From: Novosphingobium sp. KCTC 2891
GTDB lineage: Bacteria > Pseudomonadota > Alphaproteobacteria > Sphingomonadales > Sphingomonadaceae
Assembly (NCBI RefSeq): GCF_025938155.1
Contig: NZ_JAPCZG010000001.1
Coordinates: 600,025 to 664,024, forward strand
Direction of reading: 5' to 3'
Length of the DNA: 64,000 bases
Shown in pieces: positions 47,307-58,417 of the stretch. The translations under genes and the position numbers were made by a program. The first letter of the stretch is position 1. Every line of letters begins with the position of its first letter. The notes beneath the pieces were generated by a model. The model saw only the letters and a list, made by a program, of their open reading frames with translations, was not told the DNA's origin and searched no databases.

Positions 47307-49310
47307 TTACTGATCGAGGAAGCTGCGCATCTTCCGTGACCGGCTGGGATGCTTGAGCTTCCGCAGCGCCTTTGCCTCGATCTGACGGATGCGTTCGCGC
47401 GTCACCGAGAACTGCTGGCCGACTTCCTCCAGCGTGTGATCGGTGTTCATGCCGATGCCGAAGCGCATGCGCAGCACGCGTTCCTCGCGCGGGGTCAGGC
47501 TGGCAAGGACGCGGGTGACCGTTTCCTTGAGGTTGGCCTGGATCGCCGCGTCGACCGGGATGATCGCGTTCTTGTCCTCGATGAAATCGCCTAGGTGCGA
47601 ATCTTCCTCGTCGCCGATCGGCGTTTCGAGGCTGATCGGCTCCTTGGCGATCTTCATCACCTTGCGCACCTTTTCGAGCGGCATGGAGAGTCGCTCGGCC
47701 ATTTCCTCGGGCGTGGGCTCGCGGCCCTGCTCGTGCAGGAACTGGCGGCTGGTGCGGACCAGCTTGTTGATTGTCTCGATCATGTGGACCGGGATGCGGA
47801 TCGTGCGCGCCTGATCGGCGATCGAGCGGGTGATCGCCTGACGGATCCACCAGGTGGCATAGGTGCTGAACTTGTAGCCGCGGCGGTACTCGAACTTGTC
47901 GACCGCCTTCATCAGGCCGATGTTGCCTTCCTGGATGAGATCCAGGAACTGCAGGCCGCGGTTCGTGTACTTCTTGGCGATCGAGATCACGAGCCGCAGG
48001 TTCGCCTCGACCATTTCCTTCTTGGCGATGCGCGCCTCGCGCTCGCCCTTCTGGACCATGTTGACGATGCGGCGGAACTCGCCCAGCGACATGCCCGTGG
48101 CGCTGGCGATGTCCGAAATCTCGGCGCGGATGCGCTCCACGCCGGAAGCTTCGGCGCCAGCGAAAGCGGCCCAGCGCTTGTCGCGGCCGGCCAGGCTCTG
48201 CAACCAGCCTTCATCAAGCTCACGCCCGACGTAGTGGTCGAGGAAGTCCTTGCGCGGCACCTTGTGGCGTTCGGCCAGGCGCAGCATCTGCCCGCCCAGC
48301 GTGGTCAGCCGGCGGTTGAAGGCATAGAGATTATCGACCAGGTATTCGATCTTGGTCGCGTGGAACTGCACCGATTCCACCTGCGCGGTCAGTTCCTCGC
48401 GCAGCTTCTGGTATTCGGTTTCCTTCGCGGCGGGGAAATCGTTGCCGATCCCCAGCGCGTCGAGCCGTTCTGCCTGGAGCTGCTCGAAGCGGCGGAACAG
48501 GCCGGTGATCTCGGCGAACTTTTCCAGCGCGGCGGGCTTCAGCGCCGCTTCCATCTGGGCGAGGGAGAGGGTGTTGTCCTCCTCCTCTTCCTCGGGCGCG
48601 CGGGCGCGGCGTTCGCGCAGTTCGTCGTCCTCGTCCTCGGCGACCTCTTCCTCCTCGATGTCCTCTTCTTCCTTGAAGGTGGGACCCGCGGTGGCTTCGG
48701 TGATTTCGCCGTCGGCCTCTTCCCCGTCTTCCGACAGGTTTTCCGGCTGAGGCTCCTTCGAGAGCATGGCGTCGAGGTCGAGGATCTCGCGCAGCTGCAT
48801 TTCGCCTGCGTTGAGCGCCTCGGACCACTGGATGATGGCGTGGAAGGTGATCGGGCTTTCGCACAGGCCCATGATCATCGTGTCACGGCCGGCTTCGATC
48901 CGCTTGGCGATGGCGATTTCGCCCTCGCGGCTCAGCAGTTCGACCGCGCCCATCTCGCGCAGGTACATCCGCACCGGGTCGTCGGTGCGCTCGATGGTTT
49001 CCTTGCGCTTGACGATGTCGGGGCGATCGTCGACGGCTTCGGTGTCTTCCACCTCCTCGTCGTTCGCCTTGTCCTCGGGATCGACGGCGTCTTCATCGCT
49101 TTCGACGATGTTGACGCCCATCTCCGAGATCGCGGCCATGATGTCTTCGATCTGCTCGGAAGACATCTGGTCCTGCGGGAGGGCCTCGTTCAGCTCGTCA
49201 TAGGTGATGATGCCGCGGCGCTTGGCGCGCGCGATCAGCTTCTTGATAGAAGCGTCGTTGAGGTCGATCAGCGGAGCGTCGCCGCTATCGGTCTTTTCGT
49301 TCGAAGCCAT
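47307..49310 (-). CDS. rpoD: Housekeeping RNA polymerase sigma factor RpoD
   Basis: 667 residues. Region 1.1 lies near the N-terminus, followed by a long acidic non-conserved region (about 195-245, with runs of Glu and Asp). Region 2 has [34 protein letters not shown], region 3 follows, and region 4 has [26 protein letters not shown]. It directs most transcription. Encoded downstream of dnaG, as in the classic macromolecular synthesis operon. Confidence 0.97.
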   Translation of the reverse strand: MASNEKTDSGDAPLIDLNDASIKKLIARAKRRGIITYDELNEALPQDQMSSEQIEDIMAAISEMGVNIVESDEDAVDPEDKANDEEVEDTEAVDDRPDIVKRKETIERTDDPVRMYLREMGAVELLSREGEIAIAKRIEAGRDTMIMGLCESPITFHAIIQWSEALNAGEMQLREILDLDAMLSKEPQPENLSEDGEEADGEITEATAGPTFKEEEDIEEEEVAEDEDDELRERRARAPEEEEEDNTLSLAQMEAALKPAALEKFAEITGLFRRFEQLQAERLDALGIGNDFPAAKETEYQKLREELTAQVESVQFHATKIEYLVDNLYAFNRRLTTLGGQMLRLAERHKVPRKDFLDHYVGRELDEGWLQSLAGRDKRWAAFAGAEASGVERIRAEISDIASATGMSLGEFRRIVNMVQKGEREARIAKKEMVEANLRLVISIAKKYTNRGLQFLDLIQEGNIGLMKAVDKFEYRRGYKFSTYATWWIRQAITRSIADQARTIRIPVHMIETINKLVRTSRQFLHEQGREPTPEEMAERLSMPLEKVRKVMKIAKEPISLETPIGDEEDSHLGDFIEDKNAIIPVDAAIQANLKETVTRVLASLTPREERVLRMRFGIGMNTDHTLEEVGQQFSVTRERIRQIEAKALRKLKHPSRSRKMRSFLDQ

Positions 49311-49365
49311 TGAACCCCGTGTACCACCTATTTCGAGCCGTGCCCCGTTTGCGCGGGACGGACGC

Positions 49366-51243
49366 TTATTCTAACGAAGCACGAGCGCGACCCATTTGCC
49401 CCAAGCGGGCCAGCAAGGCCAGCCTTCGTTCGCGCAATCGTTCTTTTTCGGCCTCGGTTTCCGGGGAAAGCTCGGATTGGTAACGCTGATTCGCAGTTTC
49501 AAGCGCCGCTTCCACCTCGGGAAACTCCACCAGCAATGCGATAGCGTCCGCCAATTCCTCGGCACTGCCTTCCCGCTGGGCGAGAAAGCCGAACCGTATC
49601 TCTCCAAAATCCATAGCCGAAGGCACCCGGAGGTGCCGTTCGCCCAATATGGTAAGAAGTCGGCCCTCTTCAAGGTCATCCTGCGAGTCGGCCAGTGCCA
49701 GCAATGCATCGAGCAATGCGGCCTGGCTGCTTTGCGCGGGATGGAGGCGCGCGAGCGTCTCCGCGTGGCGCTGGATCGCCGCAGGCCGCGCAACAAGTGC
49801 CGCGAGCACCGCCGCCAGCAGCGCATCGTGCGAACCGATCTTCTGCATCCGCGCGGTGGCATCGGCGGGCAGGGGCGGCGGCGCGGGTTTCCACGGCTGT
49901 CCCTTGCCTCCGCGTTGGGCTCCGCCGCGCTGTCCGCCCGTGCGCTGGGCGGGCTGGAACGGCGCCCGCTCGCGCCGGGCAAAGGCGAAATCTCCGAAGC
50001 GCTGGTTCAGCTCGCTGCGATAGAGCGCCTTGATATCGGGATGCTGGATCGTGTCGGCATGGGCCATGAGCCGTGCCTTGAAACCTGCCTTGTCCTCGGG
50101 CGTGTCGAGCGGGCCGGCGGCCTTTTCGGCCTCCCACAGCACGTCGATCAGACTGCGGGCCTCGGCCAGCAAGGCTTCCATCGCCTGCGGGCCCTGCTTC
50201 TTCACGATGTCGTCCGGGTCCATGCCCTGCGGCAGGACGGCGATGCGCAGGGAGTGGCCCGGCATCAGCATTGGCAGCGCGCGCACCACCGCGCGCATCG
50301 CGGCGCGCTGGCCGGCGGCATCGCCGTCGAAGCACAGCGTCGGGCACTCCGTCACGCGCCACAGCCGCTCGATCTGGTGTTCGGTCAGCGCGGTGCCCAG
50401 CGGGGCGACCGCTTCGGCAATGCCCGCCGCCGCCAGCGCCACCACGTCCATGTAGCCTTCGACCACCACGATGCGATTGGAAGACCGCGCGGCGGGCGCT
50501 GCGCGGTGCAGGTTGTAGACCGTGCGCCCCTTGTCGAACAGCGGGGTGTCGGGCGAGTTCAGGTATTTGGGCGCATCGGTCTTGTCGGCGGCCAGGATGC
50601 GTCCGCCGAACGCGATGACCCGGCCGCGCGCGTCCATGATCGGCAGCATCAGCCGGTCGCGAAAGCGGTCGTAGGGATCCTTGCCCTCCACCACGATGCG
50701 CAGGCCCGCCTCGATCAGCATGGCCTCGGGAAAGGCGGACAGCGCTTCCTTCAGCGCCTGCCGGCCCGCCGGGGCATAACCGAACCCGAACTCGCGCACG
50801 ATCGCTTGCGGAAACCCGCGCGAGGCGAGGTAGCGGCGCGCTTCCGCCCCGCCTTCGCCCGCCAGCGACCGCACGAAGAAGTCCTGCGCCGCCGCCATCA
50901 CGTCGTGGAGTGACTTCTGCTGCTCCGCCCGCATGGCCGCGCGCGGATCGGGCGCGGGAACTTCCATCCCCGCCTGGCTGGCCAGTTCCTTCACCGCTTC
51001 CATGAACGGCAGGCCCTGGTGGTCGGTCATCCAGCGGATGACGTCCCCGTGCGCGCCGCAGCCGAAGCAGTGGTAGAAGCCCTTTTCGTCGTTGATGGTG
51101 AAGCTGGGCGTCTTCTCGTTGTGGAACGGACAGCACGCCTTGAACTCGCGCCCCGCCTTCTGGACGCGCACCGAACGCCCGATCACGCCCGAAAGCGAGA
51201 TCCGGGCGCGCAGTTCATCCAGCCATTGGGGCGAAAGGCTCAC
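49366..51243 (-). CDS. dnaG: DNA primase
   Basis: 625 residues from GTG 51243. An N-terminal CHC2 zinc site (Cys38, His41, Cys59, Cys62 in CCPFH and YHCFGCG), the catalytic TOPRIM core with [11 protein letters not shown] and [11 protein letters not shown], and a C-terminal helicase-binding region with a Gly/Gln-rich linker (around residues 430-455). It makes RNA primers at the replication fork. It starts seven bases after yqeY and lies upstream of rpoD. Confidence 0.96.
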   Translation of the reverse strand: MSLSPQWLDELRARISLSGVIGRSVRVQKAGREFKACCPFHNEKTPSFTINDEKGFYHCFGCGAHGDVIRWMTDHQGLPFMEAVKELASQAGMEVPAPDPRAAMRAEQQKSLHDVMAAAQDFFVRSLAGEGGAEARRYLASRGFPQAIVREFGFGYAPAGRQALKEALSAFPEAMLIEAGLRIVVEGKDPYDRFRDRLMLPIMDARGRVIAFGGRILAADKTDAPKYLNSPDTPLFDKGRTVYNLHRAAPAARSSNRIVVVEGYMDVVALAAAGIAEAVAPLGTALTEHQIERLWRVTECPTLCFDGDAAGQRAAMRAVVRALPMLMPGHSLRIAVLPQGMDPDDIVKKQGPQAMEALLAEARSLIDVLWEAEKAAGPLDTPEDKAGFKARLMAHADTIQHPDIKALYRSELNQRFGDFAFARRERAPFQPAQRTGGQRGGAQRGGKGQPWKPAPPPLPADATARMQKIGSHDALLAAVLAALVARPAAIQRHAETLARLHPAQSSQAALLDALLALADSQDDLEEGRLLTILGERHLRVPSAMDFGEIRFGFLAQREGSAEELADAIALLVEFPEVEAALETANQRYQSELSPETEAEKERLRERRLALLARLGQMGRARASLE

Positions 51244-51250
51244 TGTCCCA

Positions 51251-51706
51251 TCAGGCCGAAAGCGCTGCCTTCACCAGCCCGCTGGCCTTGCCCATGTCGA
51301 GCTGGCTGCCGTGCTTCGCCTTCAGCGCGGCGACCACCTTGCCCATGTCCTTCATGCCGGCGGCGCCCGACTCAGCGATGATCGCGGCGATGGCAGCCTT
51401 CGCGTCGTCGTCCGAAAGCTGGGCGGGCAGGAACTCGTCGATCACCGCCAGCTCGGCCTTTTCCACGTCGGCCAGTTCCTGGCGGCCGCCCTGTTCGTAG
51501 AGCGTGATCGATTCGCGGCGCTGCTTGGCCATCTTCTGAAGCACGTCGACCACCAGCGTGTCGTCGTCGGGCACCGTGGTGGCGGTGCGCAGTTCGATGT
51601 CCTTGTCCTTCAGCTTGGCGAGGATCAGGCGGACGGCGGCAAGGCGAGTCTTGTCGCCGGCCTTCATCGAAGCGACCTGCGCGGCCTTGATCGTATCGCG
51701 GATCAT
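51251..51706 (-). CDS. GatB/YqeY-domain protein
   Basis: 151 residues, the YqeY size: MIRDTIKAAQVASMKAGDKT then RLAAVRLILAKLKDKDIELR, and the C-terminal LDMGKASGLVKAALS. It resembles the tail domain of GatB that contacts tRNA; the free-standing protein's role is unclear. In this position it replaces the rpsU of the enterobacterial rpsU-dnaG-rpoD operon. Divergent from carA across a 170-base region. Confidence 0.93.
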   Translation of the reverse strand: MIRDTIKAAQVASMKAGDKTRLAAVRLILAKLKDKDIELRTATTVPDDDTLVVDVLQKMAKQRRESITLYEQGGRQELADVEKAELAVIDEFLPAQLSDDDAKAAIAAIIAESGAAGMKDMGKVVAALKAKHGSQLDMGKASGLVKAALSA

Positions 51707-51876
51707 CGTGGTATCCTGTGTCCAATTTTGCGGGGATGTTGGCGCGCGATGGCGCCGTTCGCTGTCATGTAGGCGAAACTTTCCGCCTTCGCTAGGTTGA
51801 CGCTGCGGCGCGTTAGGTCTAGCGGGCGAGCCTTAGCGACATCGCCAGAACCCTTGCTAACGGAGCGCCCCAGATC

Positions 51877-53055
51877 ATGGCCGACCCCGCACTTTCGCAC
51901 GCGCCTCAACCAGACGGCGCGACGGGAGTCCTCGTGCTTGCGGATGGATCGGTGACCTGGGGGCGCGGGTTCGGCGCGGTCGGCGCGGCCGTCGGCGAAG
52001 TGTGCTTCAACACCGCGATGACCGGCTACCAGGAAGTGATGACCGATCCGTCCTACGCGGCGCAGATCGTCACGTTCACATTCCCGCACATCGGCAACGT
52101 CGGCGTCAACGCCGAGGACGTGGAAAGCCACGGCGTGGCTGGCGAAGTGCTGGGCGCGGTGGGCTGCGTCGTGCGCGAGGACGTGACCGATCCGGCCAAC
52201 TTCCGCTCCACCGGCACGTTCCAGCAGTGGCTTGAAGCGCAGGGCAAGATCGGCCTCTCGGGGATCGACACCCGCGCGCTCACCCGCCGCATCCGCCTTT
52301 CGGGCGCACCCAATGCGGTGATCGCGCACGATCCCAAGGGCAAGTTCGACATTCCCGCGCTGATCGAGCGCGCCCGCAACTGGCCCGGCCTCGAAGGCAT
52401 GGACCTTGCCCGCACCGTCAGCCGCGAAGGCAACGAGGAATGGGAAGGCTCGGTCTGGCATCTGGGCGAGGGCTTCACCCGTCCCGAAGCAGGCACGCGC
52501 CCGCACGTCGTGGCGATGGACTTCGGCGCCAAGGACAACATCTTCCGCAATCTGGTGCAGGCTGGCGCGGACGTGACCATCGTTCCCGCGCAGACCACGC
52601 TGGAGGCGATCCTCGATCTCAAGCCCGCCGGCGTGTTCCTGTCGAACGGACCGGGCGATCCGGCCGCGACCGGGGCCTATGCCGTGCCGGTGATCCAGAA
52701 GCTGCTGGAGCGTGACGTGCCGATCTTCGGCATCTGCCTCGGCCACCAGATGCTGGCGCTCGCCGCCGGTGCCCGCACCACCAAGATGCACCAGGGCCAC
52801 CGCGGCGCGAACCATCCGGTCAAGCGGCTCGCCGACGGCGTGGTCGAGATCACCTCGATGAACCACGGCTTCGCGGTGGACAACGCCGCGCTCCCCGACA
52901 CGGTCGAGGAAACCCACGTTTCCCTGTTCGACGGTTCGAACTGCGGCATCGCGGTCAAGGACAAGAAGGCATTCGGCGTGCAATACCACCCCGAAGCCTC
53001 GCCGGGACCGCAGGACAGTTTCTACTTGTTCGAAAAGTTCGTGGGAATGCTTTGA
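51877..53055 (+). CDS. carA: Carbamoyl-phosphate synthase small (glutaminase) subunit
   Basis: 392 residues. N-terminal CarA domain with VCFNTAMTGYQEVMTDPSY and HIGNVGVNAEDVES, then a class I amidotransferase domain with nucleophile Cys287 in FGICLGHQML and the His-Glu pair in VQYHPEASPGP. It supplies ammonia to CarB for arginine and pyrimidine synthesis. A 74-residue gene separates it from carB. Confidence 0.96.
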   Translation: MADPALSHAPQPDGATGVLVLADGSVTWGRGFGAVGAAVGEVCFNTAMTGYQEVMTDPSYAAQIVTFTFPHIGNVGVNAEDVESHGVAGEVLGAVGCVVREDVTDPANFRSTGTFQQWLEAQGKIGLSGIDTRALTRRIRLSGAPNAVIAHDPKGKFDIPALIERARNWPGLEGMDLARTVSREGNEEWEGSVWHLGEGFTRPEAGTRPHVVAMDFGAKDNIFRNLVQAGADVTIVPAQTTLEAILDLKPAGVFLSNGPGDPAATGAYAVPVIQKLLERDVPIFGICLGHQMLALAAGARTTKMHQGHRGANHPVKRLADGVVEITSMNHGFAVDNAALPDTVEETHVSLFDGSNCGIAVKDKKAFGVQYHPEASPGPQDSFYLFEKFVGML

Positions 53056-53070
53056 TCGGAAGGACTTGAG

Positions 53071-53295
53071 ATGGCCGTTGTTCGTCAGCTCGTCGAGAAA
53101 GCGCTAGATCGCTCGAGCACCCATTCCGAAGTCGAAGCTACCATTTCGCTGGTTGAGGCGGACGGCGAGAAATTCGTCCAAATCGACACTTATGGTTCCA
53201 AAAATCGAGCGATGCCTGGGAAGGTTTCTCAGAGCTTGCGCCTGTCTAAATCGGCGTTCGAGCAGCTCGTCAATCTTGCAGAAAAGCACCTCTAA
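53071..53295 (+). CDS. Small protein of unknown function inserted between carA and carB
   Basis: 74 residues, [20 protein letters not shown] then [20 protein letters not shown] and [21 protein letters not shown] recall similar roughly 70-residue proteins in many proteobacteria, sometimes misnamed methionyl-tRNA formyltransferase; no function is established. GGAAGGA precedes the ATG. Its stop overlaps the carB start in TAATG, so carB translation is coupled to it. Codon use is unlike its neighbours: by my count 29 of 74 sense codons end in A or T, against 5 of the first 40 in carB. That suggests later arrival. Confidence 0.75.
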   Translation: MAVVRQLVEKALDRSSTHSEVEATISLVEADGEKFVQIDTYGSKNRAMPGKVSQSLRLSKSAFEQLVNLAEKHL

Positions 53296-56200
53296 TGCCC
53301 AAACGCACTGACATCTCCTCGATCCTGATCATCGGCGCCGGGCCGATCATCATCGGCCAGGCCTGCGAGTTCGACTATTCGGGCACGCAAGCGGTGAAGG
53401 CGCTCAAGGAAGAGGGCTACCGCATCGTCCTGGTCAACTCGAACCCCGCGACGATCATGACCGATCCGGACATGGCCGACGCGACCTATGTCGAGCCGAT
53501 CACGCCCGAAGTCGTCGCCAAGATCATCGAGAAGGAGCGCCCCGACGCGCTGCTGCCGACGATGGGCGGGCAGACCGCGCTGAACACCGCGCTCGCGTTG
53601 TTCAACGACGGCACGCTGGAGAAGTTCGGCGTGCAGATGATCGGCGCCAATGCCGATGCCATCGACAAGGCCGAGGATCGCCAGCGCTTCCGCGAGGCGA
53701 TGGACAAGATCGGCCTCGAATCCGCGCGTTCGGGCGTGGCCCACACGGTTGAGGAAGCGCTTGCGGTGCTGGAGTCGACGGGCCTGCCCTCGATCATCCG
53801 TCCCAGCTTCACCATGGGTGGCACCGGCGGTGGCATCGCCTACAACAAGGACGAATTCGTCAAGATCGTGCGCGGCGGCCTCGAAGCCAGCCCCACGACC
53901 GAAGTCCTGATCGAGGAATCGCTCCTCGGCTGGAAGGAATACGAGATGGAAGTCGTCCGTGACCGGAACGACAACGCCATCATTATCTGTTCGATCGAGA
54001 ACGTCGATCCGATGGGCGTCCACACCGGCGATTCCATCACCGTCGCCCCGGCGCTGACGCTGACCGACAAGGAATACCAGATCATGCGCAATGCATCGAT
54101 CGCGGTTCTCCGGGAAATCGGTGTGGAAACAGGCGGTTCCAACGTACAGTTCGCAGTCAATCCGGCGGATGGCCGCCTGATCGTGATCGAGATGAACCCG
54201 CGCGTCTCGCGCTCCTCGGCGCTGGCGTCGAAGGCCACCGGCTTCCCGATCGCCAAGGTCGCGGCGAAGCTGGCGGTGGGCTACACGCTCGACGAGATCA
54301 TGAACGACATCACCGGCGCGACGCCAGCCGCGTTCGAGCCGACCATCGACTACGTCGTCACCAAGATCCCGCGCTTCGCCTTCGAGAAGTTCAAGGGTTC
54401 GGAGCCGCTCCTCGGAACGGCTATGAAGTCCGTCGGCGAAGTCATGGCCATCGGCCGTAACTTCAAGGAATCTCTGCAGAAGGCGCTGCGCGGCCTCGAA
54501 ACCGGCCTCGACGGCTTCAACCGCGTGGTCGAGCTGGAAGGCGCCACCCGCGACGAGATCAAGGCCGTGCTGTCGCGCGCCACGCCCGAGCGCCTGCTCG
54601 CGGTCGGCCAGGCGTTCCGCGAAGGCTTCACGGTCGAGGACGTCCACGCCGTCACAAAGTACGAGCCGTGGTTCCTGCGCCACATCCACGAGATCATCGA
54701 GGAAGAGAAGCAGGTCGCGGCCAATGGCCTGCCGGTCGATGCGGCCGGGATGCGCCGCCTGAAGGCGATGGGCTTCTCGGACAAGCGCCTTGCCACGCTC
54801 GCCGTCCGCTCGGTCGGTGTGGCCGGCGGGCTGGGTGAGACCCAGGCCAAGCGTTCGGGCCTGCTGCACGATACGCTGCGCGCCATGGCCGGCGCGACCA
54901 GCGAGGAAGAAGTGCGCGCGCTGCGCCACAAGCTGGGCGTGCGCCCGGTGTTCAAGCGGATCGACAGCTGCGCGGCCGAGTTCGAGGCGGTCACGCCTTA
55001 TATGTACTCGACCTATGAAGGCGGCCTGTTCGGCGCGCCGGAGAACGAGGCGAACCCCACCGCCGCGAGGAAGATCGTGATTCTCGGTGGCGGTCCCAAC
55101 CGCATCGGGCAGGGCATCGAGTTCGACTACTGCTGCTGCCACGCGTGCTTCGCGCTGGAGGACGCCGGGTTCGAGACCATCATGGTCAACTGCAACCCGG
55201 AAACCGTCTCCACCGACTACGACACCTCCGACCGGCTCTATTTCGAGCCGCTGACGGCCGAGGACGTGCTCGAAATTCTCGAGGTCGAGAAGTCGAAGGG
55301 CGAGCTCGTCGGCGTGATCGTCCAGTTCGGCGGGCAGACGCCGCTCAAGCTGGCGCAGGCGCTTGAGGATGCGGGCATCCCCATCCTCGGCACTTCGCCC
55401 GACGCCATCGACCTTGCCGAGGACCGCGAGCGCTTCGCCGCTCTGGTCGAGAAGCTGGGCCTGCTCCAGCCCGCCAATGGCCTTGCCCGCAGCCGTGACG
55501 AAGCGATCGCCGTCGCCGCGCGCATCGGCTACCCGGTGCTGATCCGTCCCAGCTACGTGCTCGGTGGCCGCGCCATGGAGATCGTGGACAGCCAGGCCCA
55601 GCTCGACGACTACATCGCCACCGCGGTGCAGGTCTCGGGCGATAGCCCGGTGCTGATCGACCAGTACCTGCGCGACGCGATCGAGTGCGACGTCGACGCG
55701 CTGGCCGATGGCGAGACGGTAACCGTCGCGGGTGTGCTCCAGCACATCGAGGAAGCCGGCATCCATTCGGGCGACAGCGCCTGCACGCTGCCGCCGTACA
55801 ATCTGCCGGACGAAATCGTGAAGGAAATGGAGCGCCAGGCGGTGCTTCTTGCCACGGCACTTGAAGTTCGCGGACTGATGAACATCCAGTTCGCGGTCAA
55901 GGACGGGCTGGTCTACCTGATCGAGGTGAACCCGCGCGCCAGCCGCACCGTGCCGTTCGTCGCCAAGGCGATCGGTCAGCCCATCGCCAAGTTCGCCGCG
56001 CGCATCATGGCGGGCGAGAAGCTGGCGAACCTGCCGGCGATCAAGCGCGACATCGACTACATGGCGGTCAAGGAAGCCGTGTTCCCGTTCGCGCGCTTCC
56101 CCGGCGTCGACCCCGTGCTCTCGCCGGAAATGAAGTCGACCGGCGAAGTCATGGGAATCGATAGCAATTTTGCGGTCGCGTTCGCCAAGGCGCAGCTGGG

Positions 56201-56618
56201 TGCGGGCACTCTCCTGCCGGCGTCGGGCACGCTGTTCGTTTCGGTCAAGGAAACCGACAAGCCGGTCGTGCTGCCTGCCGTGCAGAAATTGGCCAGCCTC
56301 GGCTTCCGCATCGTCGCCACCAGCGGCACCGCCAGTTATCTCGCCGAGAACGGCGTGGATGTGGAGCGCGTCAACAAAGTGGCCGAAGGGCGTCCGCATA
56401 TCGTCGACCGGATCATCGACGGCGATATCGCGCTGATCTTCAACACCACGGAAGGCTGGCAGAGCCACAAGGATTCCGCATCGATCCGCGGATCGGCGCT
56501 GGGCGGCAAGGTCCCTTATTTCACCACTGCGGCCGCTTCGGTGGCCACGGCGGAGGCGATCGAGGCACTGCGGAGTGCCGACCTTGCGGTTCGTTCCTTG
56601 CAGGATTATTATCGCTGA
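53295..56618 (+). CDS. carB: Carbamoyl-phosphate synthase large subunit
   Basis: 1107 residues with the usual duplicated ATP-grasp halves. First half: [26 protein letters not shown] and the N-terminal carboxyphosphate ATP site; second half: [25 protein letters not shown]. The C-terminal allosteric MGS domain (about 970-1107) includes [14 protein letters not shown] and [15 protein letters not shown]. It makes carbamoyl phosphate from bicarbonate, ammonia and two ATP. The large opposite-strand frame is a shadow. Confidence 0.97.
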   Translation: MPKRTDISSILIIGAGPIIIGQACEFDYSGTQAVKALKEEGYRIVLVNSNPATIMTDPDMADATYVEPITPEVVAKIIEKERPDALLPTMGGQTALNTALALFNDGTLEKFGVQMIGANADAIDKAEDRQRFREAMDKIGLESARSGVAHTVEEALAVLESTGLPSIIRPSFTMGGTGGGIAYNKDEFVKIVRGGLEASPTTEVLIEESLLGWKEYEMEVVRDRNDNAIIICSIENVDPMGVHTGDSITVAPALTLTDKEYQIMRNASIAVLREIGVETGGSNVQFAVNPADGRLIVIEMNPRVSRSSALASKATGFPIAKVAAKLAVGYTLDEIMNDITGATPAAFEPTIDYVVTKIPRFAFEKFKGSEPLLGTAMKSVGEVMAIGRNFKESLQKALRGLETGLDGFNRVVELEGATRDEIKAVLSRATPERLLAVGQAFREGFTVEDVHAVTKYEPWFLRHIHEIIEEEKQVAANGLPVDAAGMRRLKAMGFSDKRLATLAVRSVGVAGGLGETQAKRSGLLHDTLRAMAGATSEEEVRALRHKLGVRPVFKRIDSCAAEFEAVTPYMYSTYEGGLFGAPENEANPTAARKIVILGGGPNRIGQGIEFDYCCCHACFALEDAGFETIMVNCNPETVSTDYDTSDRLYFEPLTAEDVLEILEVEKSKGELVGVIVQFGGQTPLKLAQALEDAGIPILGTSPDAIDLAEDRERFAALVEKLGLLQPANGLARSRDEAIAVAARIGYPVLIRPSYVLGGRAMEIVDSQAQLDDYIATAVQVSGDSPVLIDQYLRDAIECDVDALADGETVTVAGVLQHIEEAGIHSGDSACTLPPYNLPDEIVKEMERQAVLLATALEVRGLMNIQFAVKDGLVYLIEVNPRASRTVPFVAKAIGQPIAKFAARIMAGEKLANLPAIKRDIDYMAVKEAVFPFARFPGVDPVLSPEMKSTGEVMGIDSNFAVAFAKAQLGAGTLLPASGTLFVSVKETDKPVVLPAVQKLASLGFRIVATSGTASYLAENGVDVERVNKVAEGRPHIVDRIIDGDIALIFNTTEGWQSHKDSASIRGSALGGKVPYFTTAAASVATAEAIEALRSADLAVRSLQDYYR

Positions 56619-56657
56619 GCTTCCACGGGTCCCCCTCCCAGCAGCGGCAGTGAAAGT

Positions 56658-56679
56658 CCGGGGCGCCGATGCGCCCCGG
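56658..56679 (+). terminator. Stem-loop after carB
   Basis: CCGGGGCGC-CGAT-GCGCCCCGG is a perfect 9-bp stem 39 bases after the carB stop. A short T-run (GGTTTTCCC) follows only 9-16 bases later. Confidence 0.55.
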
Positions 56680-56739
56680 AGGGGAACGGTTTTCCCTTGT
56701 TTGCGTAGCGCAAGGGTCTGAAAGAAAAGAGGAATACCG

Positions 56740-57216
56740 ATGGCCAGTGTCGAAAAGCTGCCGATGCTCCAGGAAGGCTATGAAAAGCTGACCGCCGAGC
56801 TGAAAGCGCTGCGCGAGGAGCGCCCGAAGATCGTCGACGCCATCGAGGAAGCGCGCGCCCACGGCGACCTTTCCGAAAATGCTGAATATCATGCCGCCAA
56901 GGAACGCCAGGGCCAGGTCGAAGCGACCATCGGCGATCTGGAGGACCGGATCAGCCGCGCGCACATCATCGACCCGACCACGCTTTCAGGCGATCGCATC
57001 GTGTTCGGTGCAACGGTGACGTTGCTCGATGATGACGACAAGCAGGTGCGCTACCAGATCGTTGGTCAGGCCGAGGCCGATGCCAAGGTCGGCCGCATCA
57101 GCTACAATTCGCCGCTCGGTCGCGCTCTTATCGGGCGCAAGGTCGCGGAAGAGATCGAAGTGACCGTTCCGTCGGGCGACAAGTTCTACGTCGTGGAGAA
57201 GATCGAGTTCATCTGA
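56740..57216 (+). CDS. greA: Transcription elongation factor GreA
   Basis: 158 residues. The N-terminal antiparallel coiled coil (about 8-78) contains [20 protein letters not shown] and the acidic tip [20 protein letters not shown], which enters the polymerase secondary channel. The C-terminal FKBP-like domain ends [20 protein letters not shown]. It rescues backtracked RNA polymerase. Followed by a strong terminator. Confidence 0.96.
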   Translation: MASVEKLPMLQEGYEKLTAELKALREERPKIVDAIEEARAHGDLSENAEYHAAKERQGQVEATIGDLEDRISRAHIIDPTTLSGDRIVFGATVTLLDDDDKQVRYQIVGQAEADAKVGRISYNSPLGRALIGRKVAEEIEVTVPSGDKFYVVEKIEFI

Positions 57217-57260
57217 ACCCGAACGACACCTGACGGCACCCAGCGGTGCCCGAGCCAACG

Positions 57261-57293
57261 AAAAAGGCCCCGGAAGCGCTCCGGGGCCTTTTT
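57261..57293. terminator. Bidirectional intrinsic terminator between greA and the DUF4170 gene
   Basis: AAAAAGGCCCCGGA-AGCGC-TCCGGGGCCTTTTT, a perfect 14-bp stem including A and T tracts, lies between two convergent genes. Confidence 0.95.
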
Positions 57294-57305
57294 CGATTCA
57301 GGCGC

Positions 57306-57530
57306 TTACGCCTTGGGGGGCAGGTCCGGTTCGAGCAGCCGGTGAAGATGCACGATCACGTAACGCATTTCAGCGTCATCGACCGTGCGCTGGGCGCAGG
57401 CGCGCCAGGCATCTTCCGCCGCGGCGTAGTCAGGGAAGACCCCGACGAGGTCGATGGCGTTGAGATCGACGAATTCGAGGCCCTGCGGGTCCTTGACCCG
57501 GCCGCCCATGACGAGATGCAGCTTTTGCAT
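57306..57530 (-). CDS. DUF4170-domain protein
   Basis: 74 residues: QKLHLVMGGRVKDPQGLEFV, VGVFPDYAAAEDAWRACAQR and TVDDAEMRYVIVHLHRLLEP, the characteristic DUF4170 sequence found across alphaproteobacteria. It has no known function. Converges on greA across a bidirectional terminator. Confidence 0.9.
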   Translation of the reverse strand: MQKLHLVMGGRVKDPQGLEFVDLNAIDLVGVFPDYAAAEDAWRACAQRTVDDAEMRYVIVHLHRLLEPDLPPKA

Positions 57531-57617
57531 ATGCGAGTTTCCTTGAGGGAGGATTCGCTAGCGCCACTGGCAAAAGGGATGGGCCGTTGCAAGTGCGACC
57601 AAAGCCCTATGTGCGAA

Positions 57618-58073
57618 TCAACGCTTCACGCGACTGGCGAATTCGTTTGCGCGCTTCACCGCGATCTCGCCCGCTTCGCGCAGCGCGCCGGCCGCGATAT
57701 CCGCGAAATCGACCGCACGCTTCTTGGCCTCGCTGGTGCCATCGCTGAGTTTTTCGCCCACGGCGCCGCCGATATCCTCGAGCTTGTGCACGCTTTCGCG
57801 GCCCTTTTCCGCGGCCTTGGCGGCATAGGCCACTGCGATCTCGGCCCCGAGCGCGGCAAGCGCGGAGGCGCGCGAACCGGCCGTCTTGACCGGTGCACGG
57901 GGCAGCATCCGCGCGATCAGCGCGCCCAGAAGGATGCCGCCGGCGAGCGCGGCGACCGGATGTTCCTCCACCAGCCCGCGCACGGTTTCGGTTCCCGACC
58001 TGGCGAGATCGCCCGAGCGGGCCTTGGCGGCGTCGAGTCGTTCGCGGATGCGGGCGTTGCGGTCTTCGGTCAC
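57618..58073 (-). CDS. Membrane-associated stress-type protein, 151 aa
   Basis: The N-terminal half is a charged amphipathic helix (RNARIRERLDAAKARSGDLA), followed by a single hydrophobic segment EEHPVAALAGGILLGALIARML and a long alanine-rich helix to the end. The pattern resembles DUF883/ElaB-like inner-membrane proteins. Last of four consecutive genes of this type. Function unknown. Confidence 0.7.
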   Translation of the reverse strand: MTEDRNARIRERLDAAKARSGDLARSGTETVRGLVEEHPVAALAGGILLGALIARMLPRAPVKTAGSRASALAALGAEIAVAYAAKAAEKGRESVHKLEDIGGAVGEKLSDGTSEAKKRAVDFADIAAGALREAGEIAVKRANEFASRVKR

Positions 58074-58108
58074 GTCAGACTCCTGTGGGGAGAGGAAGGG
58101 GGAAGAGG

Positions 58109-58417
58109 TCAGCGCCGGTCCAGCGCTTCGGTAACGGTCTCGGCCAGATTTTGCGCGATGCCCGCGATGGGGCGGCGCAGGAACCAGCCGGCCAGTGCGG
58201 CGATCGTCAGCCCGATCACCGTCTTGTTCTCGGCAGCGACGTCCTTCGCGGTGTCGATCGCTTCCACCACCTCGTCGGTGGCGCGGTCCTTGAGCCGTTG
58301 CCCGATCGGGCGGGCGGAGAGGCCGTCGCGCAGCGTCTCCACGTCCTTGCGGACGAGCGCCCAGGCCTCTGTGCGCAGAGCGCGGGCTTCGTGCAGCGCC
58401 TTGGCGTCATCGCTCAT
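58109..58417 (-). CDS. Small membrane-associated protein, 102 aa
   Basis: ATG 58417 overlaps the stop of the upstream holin-like gene (ATGA). The sequence MSDDAKALHEARALRTEAWA is helical and charged, and a hydrophobic stretch NKTVIGLTIAALAGWFLRRP occurs near residue 75. It resembles other DUF883-like small proteins in this cluster. Unknown function. Confidence 0.7.
   Translation of the reverse strand: MSDDAKALHEARALRTEAWALVRKDVETLRDGLSARPIGQRLKDRATDEVVEAIDTAKDVAAENKTVIGLTIAALAGWFLRRPIAGIAQNLAETVTEALDRR

Noticed and set aside
53292..56468. A 1058-residue open frame on the minus strand
   Set aside because: It is exactly antisense to carB, has Arg/Val/Asp-rich low-information sequence, and arises from GC-ending codons of the real gene.
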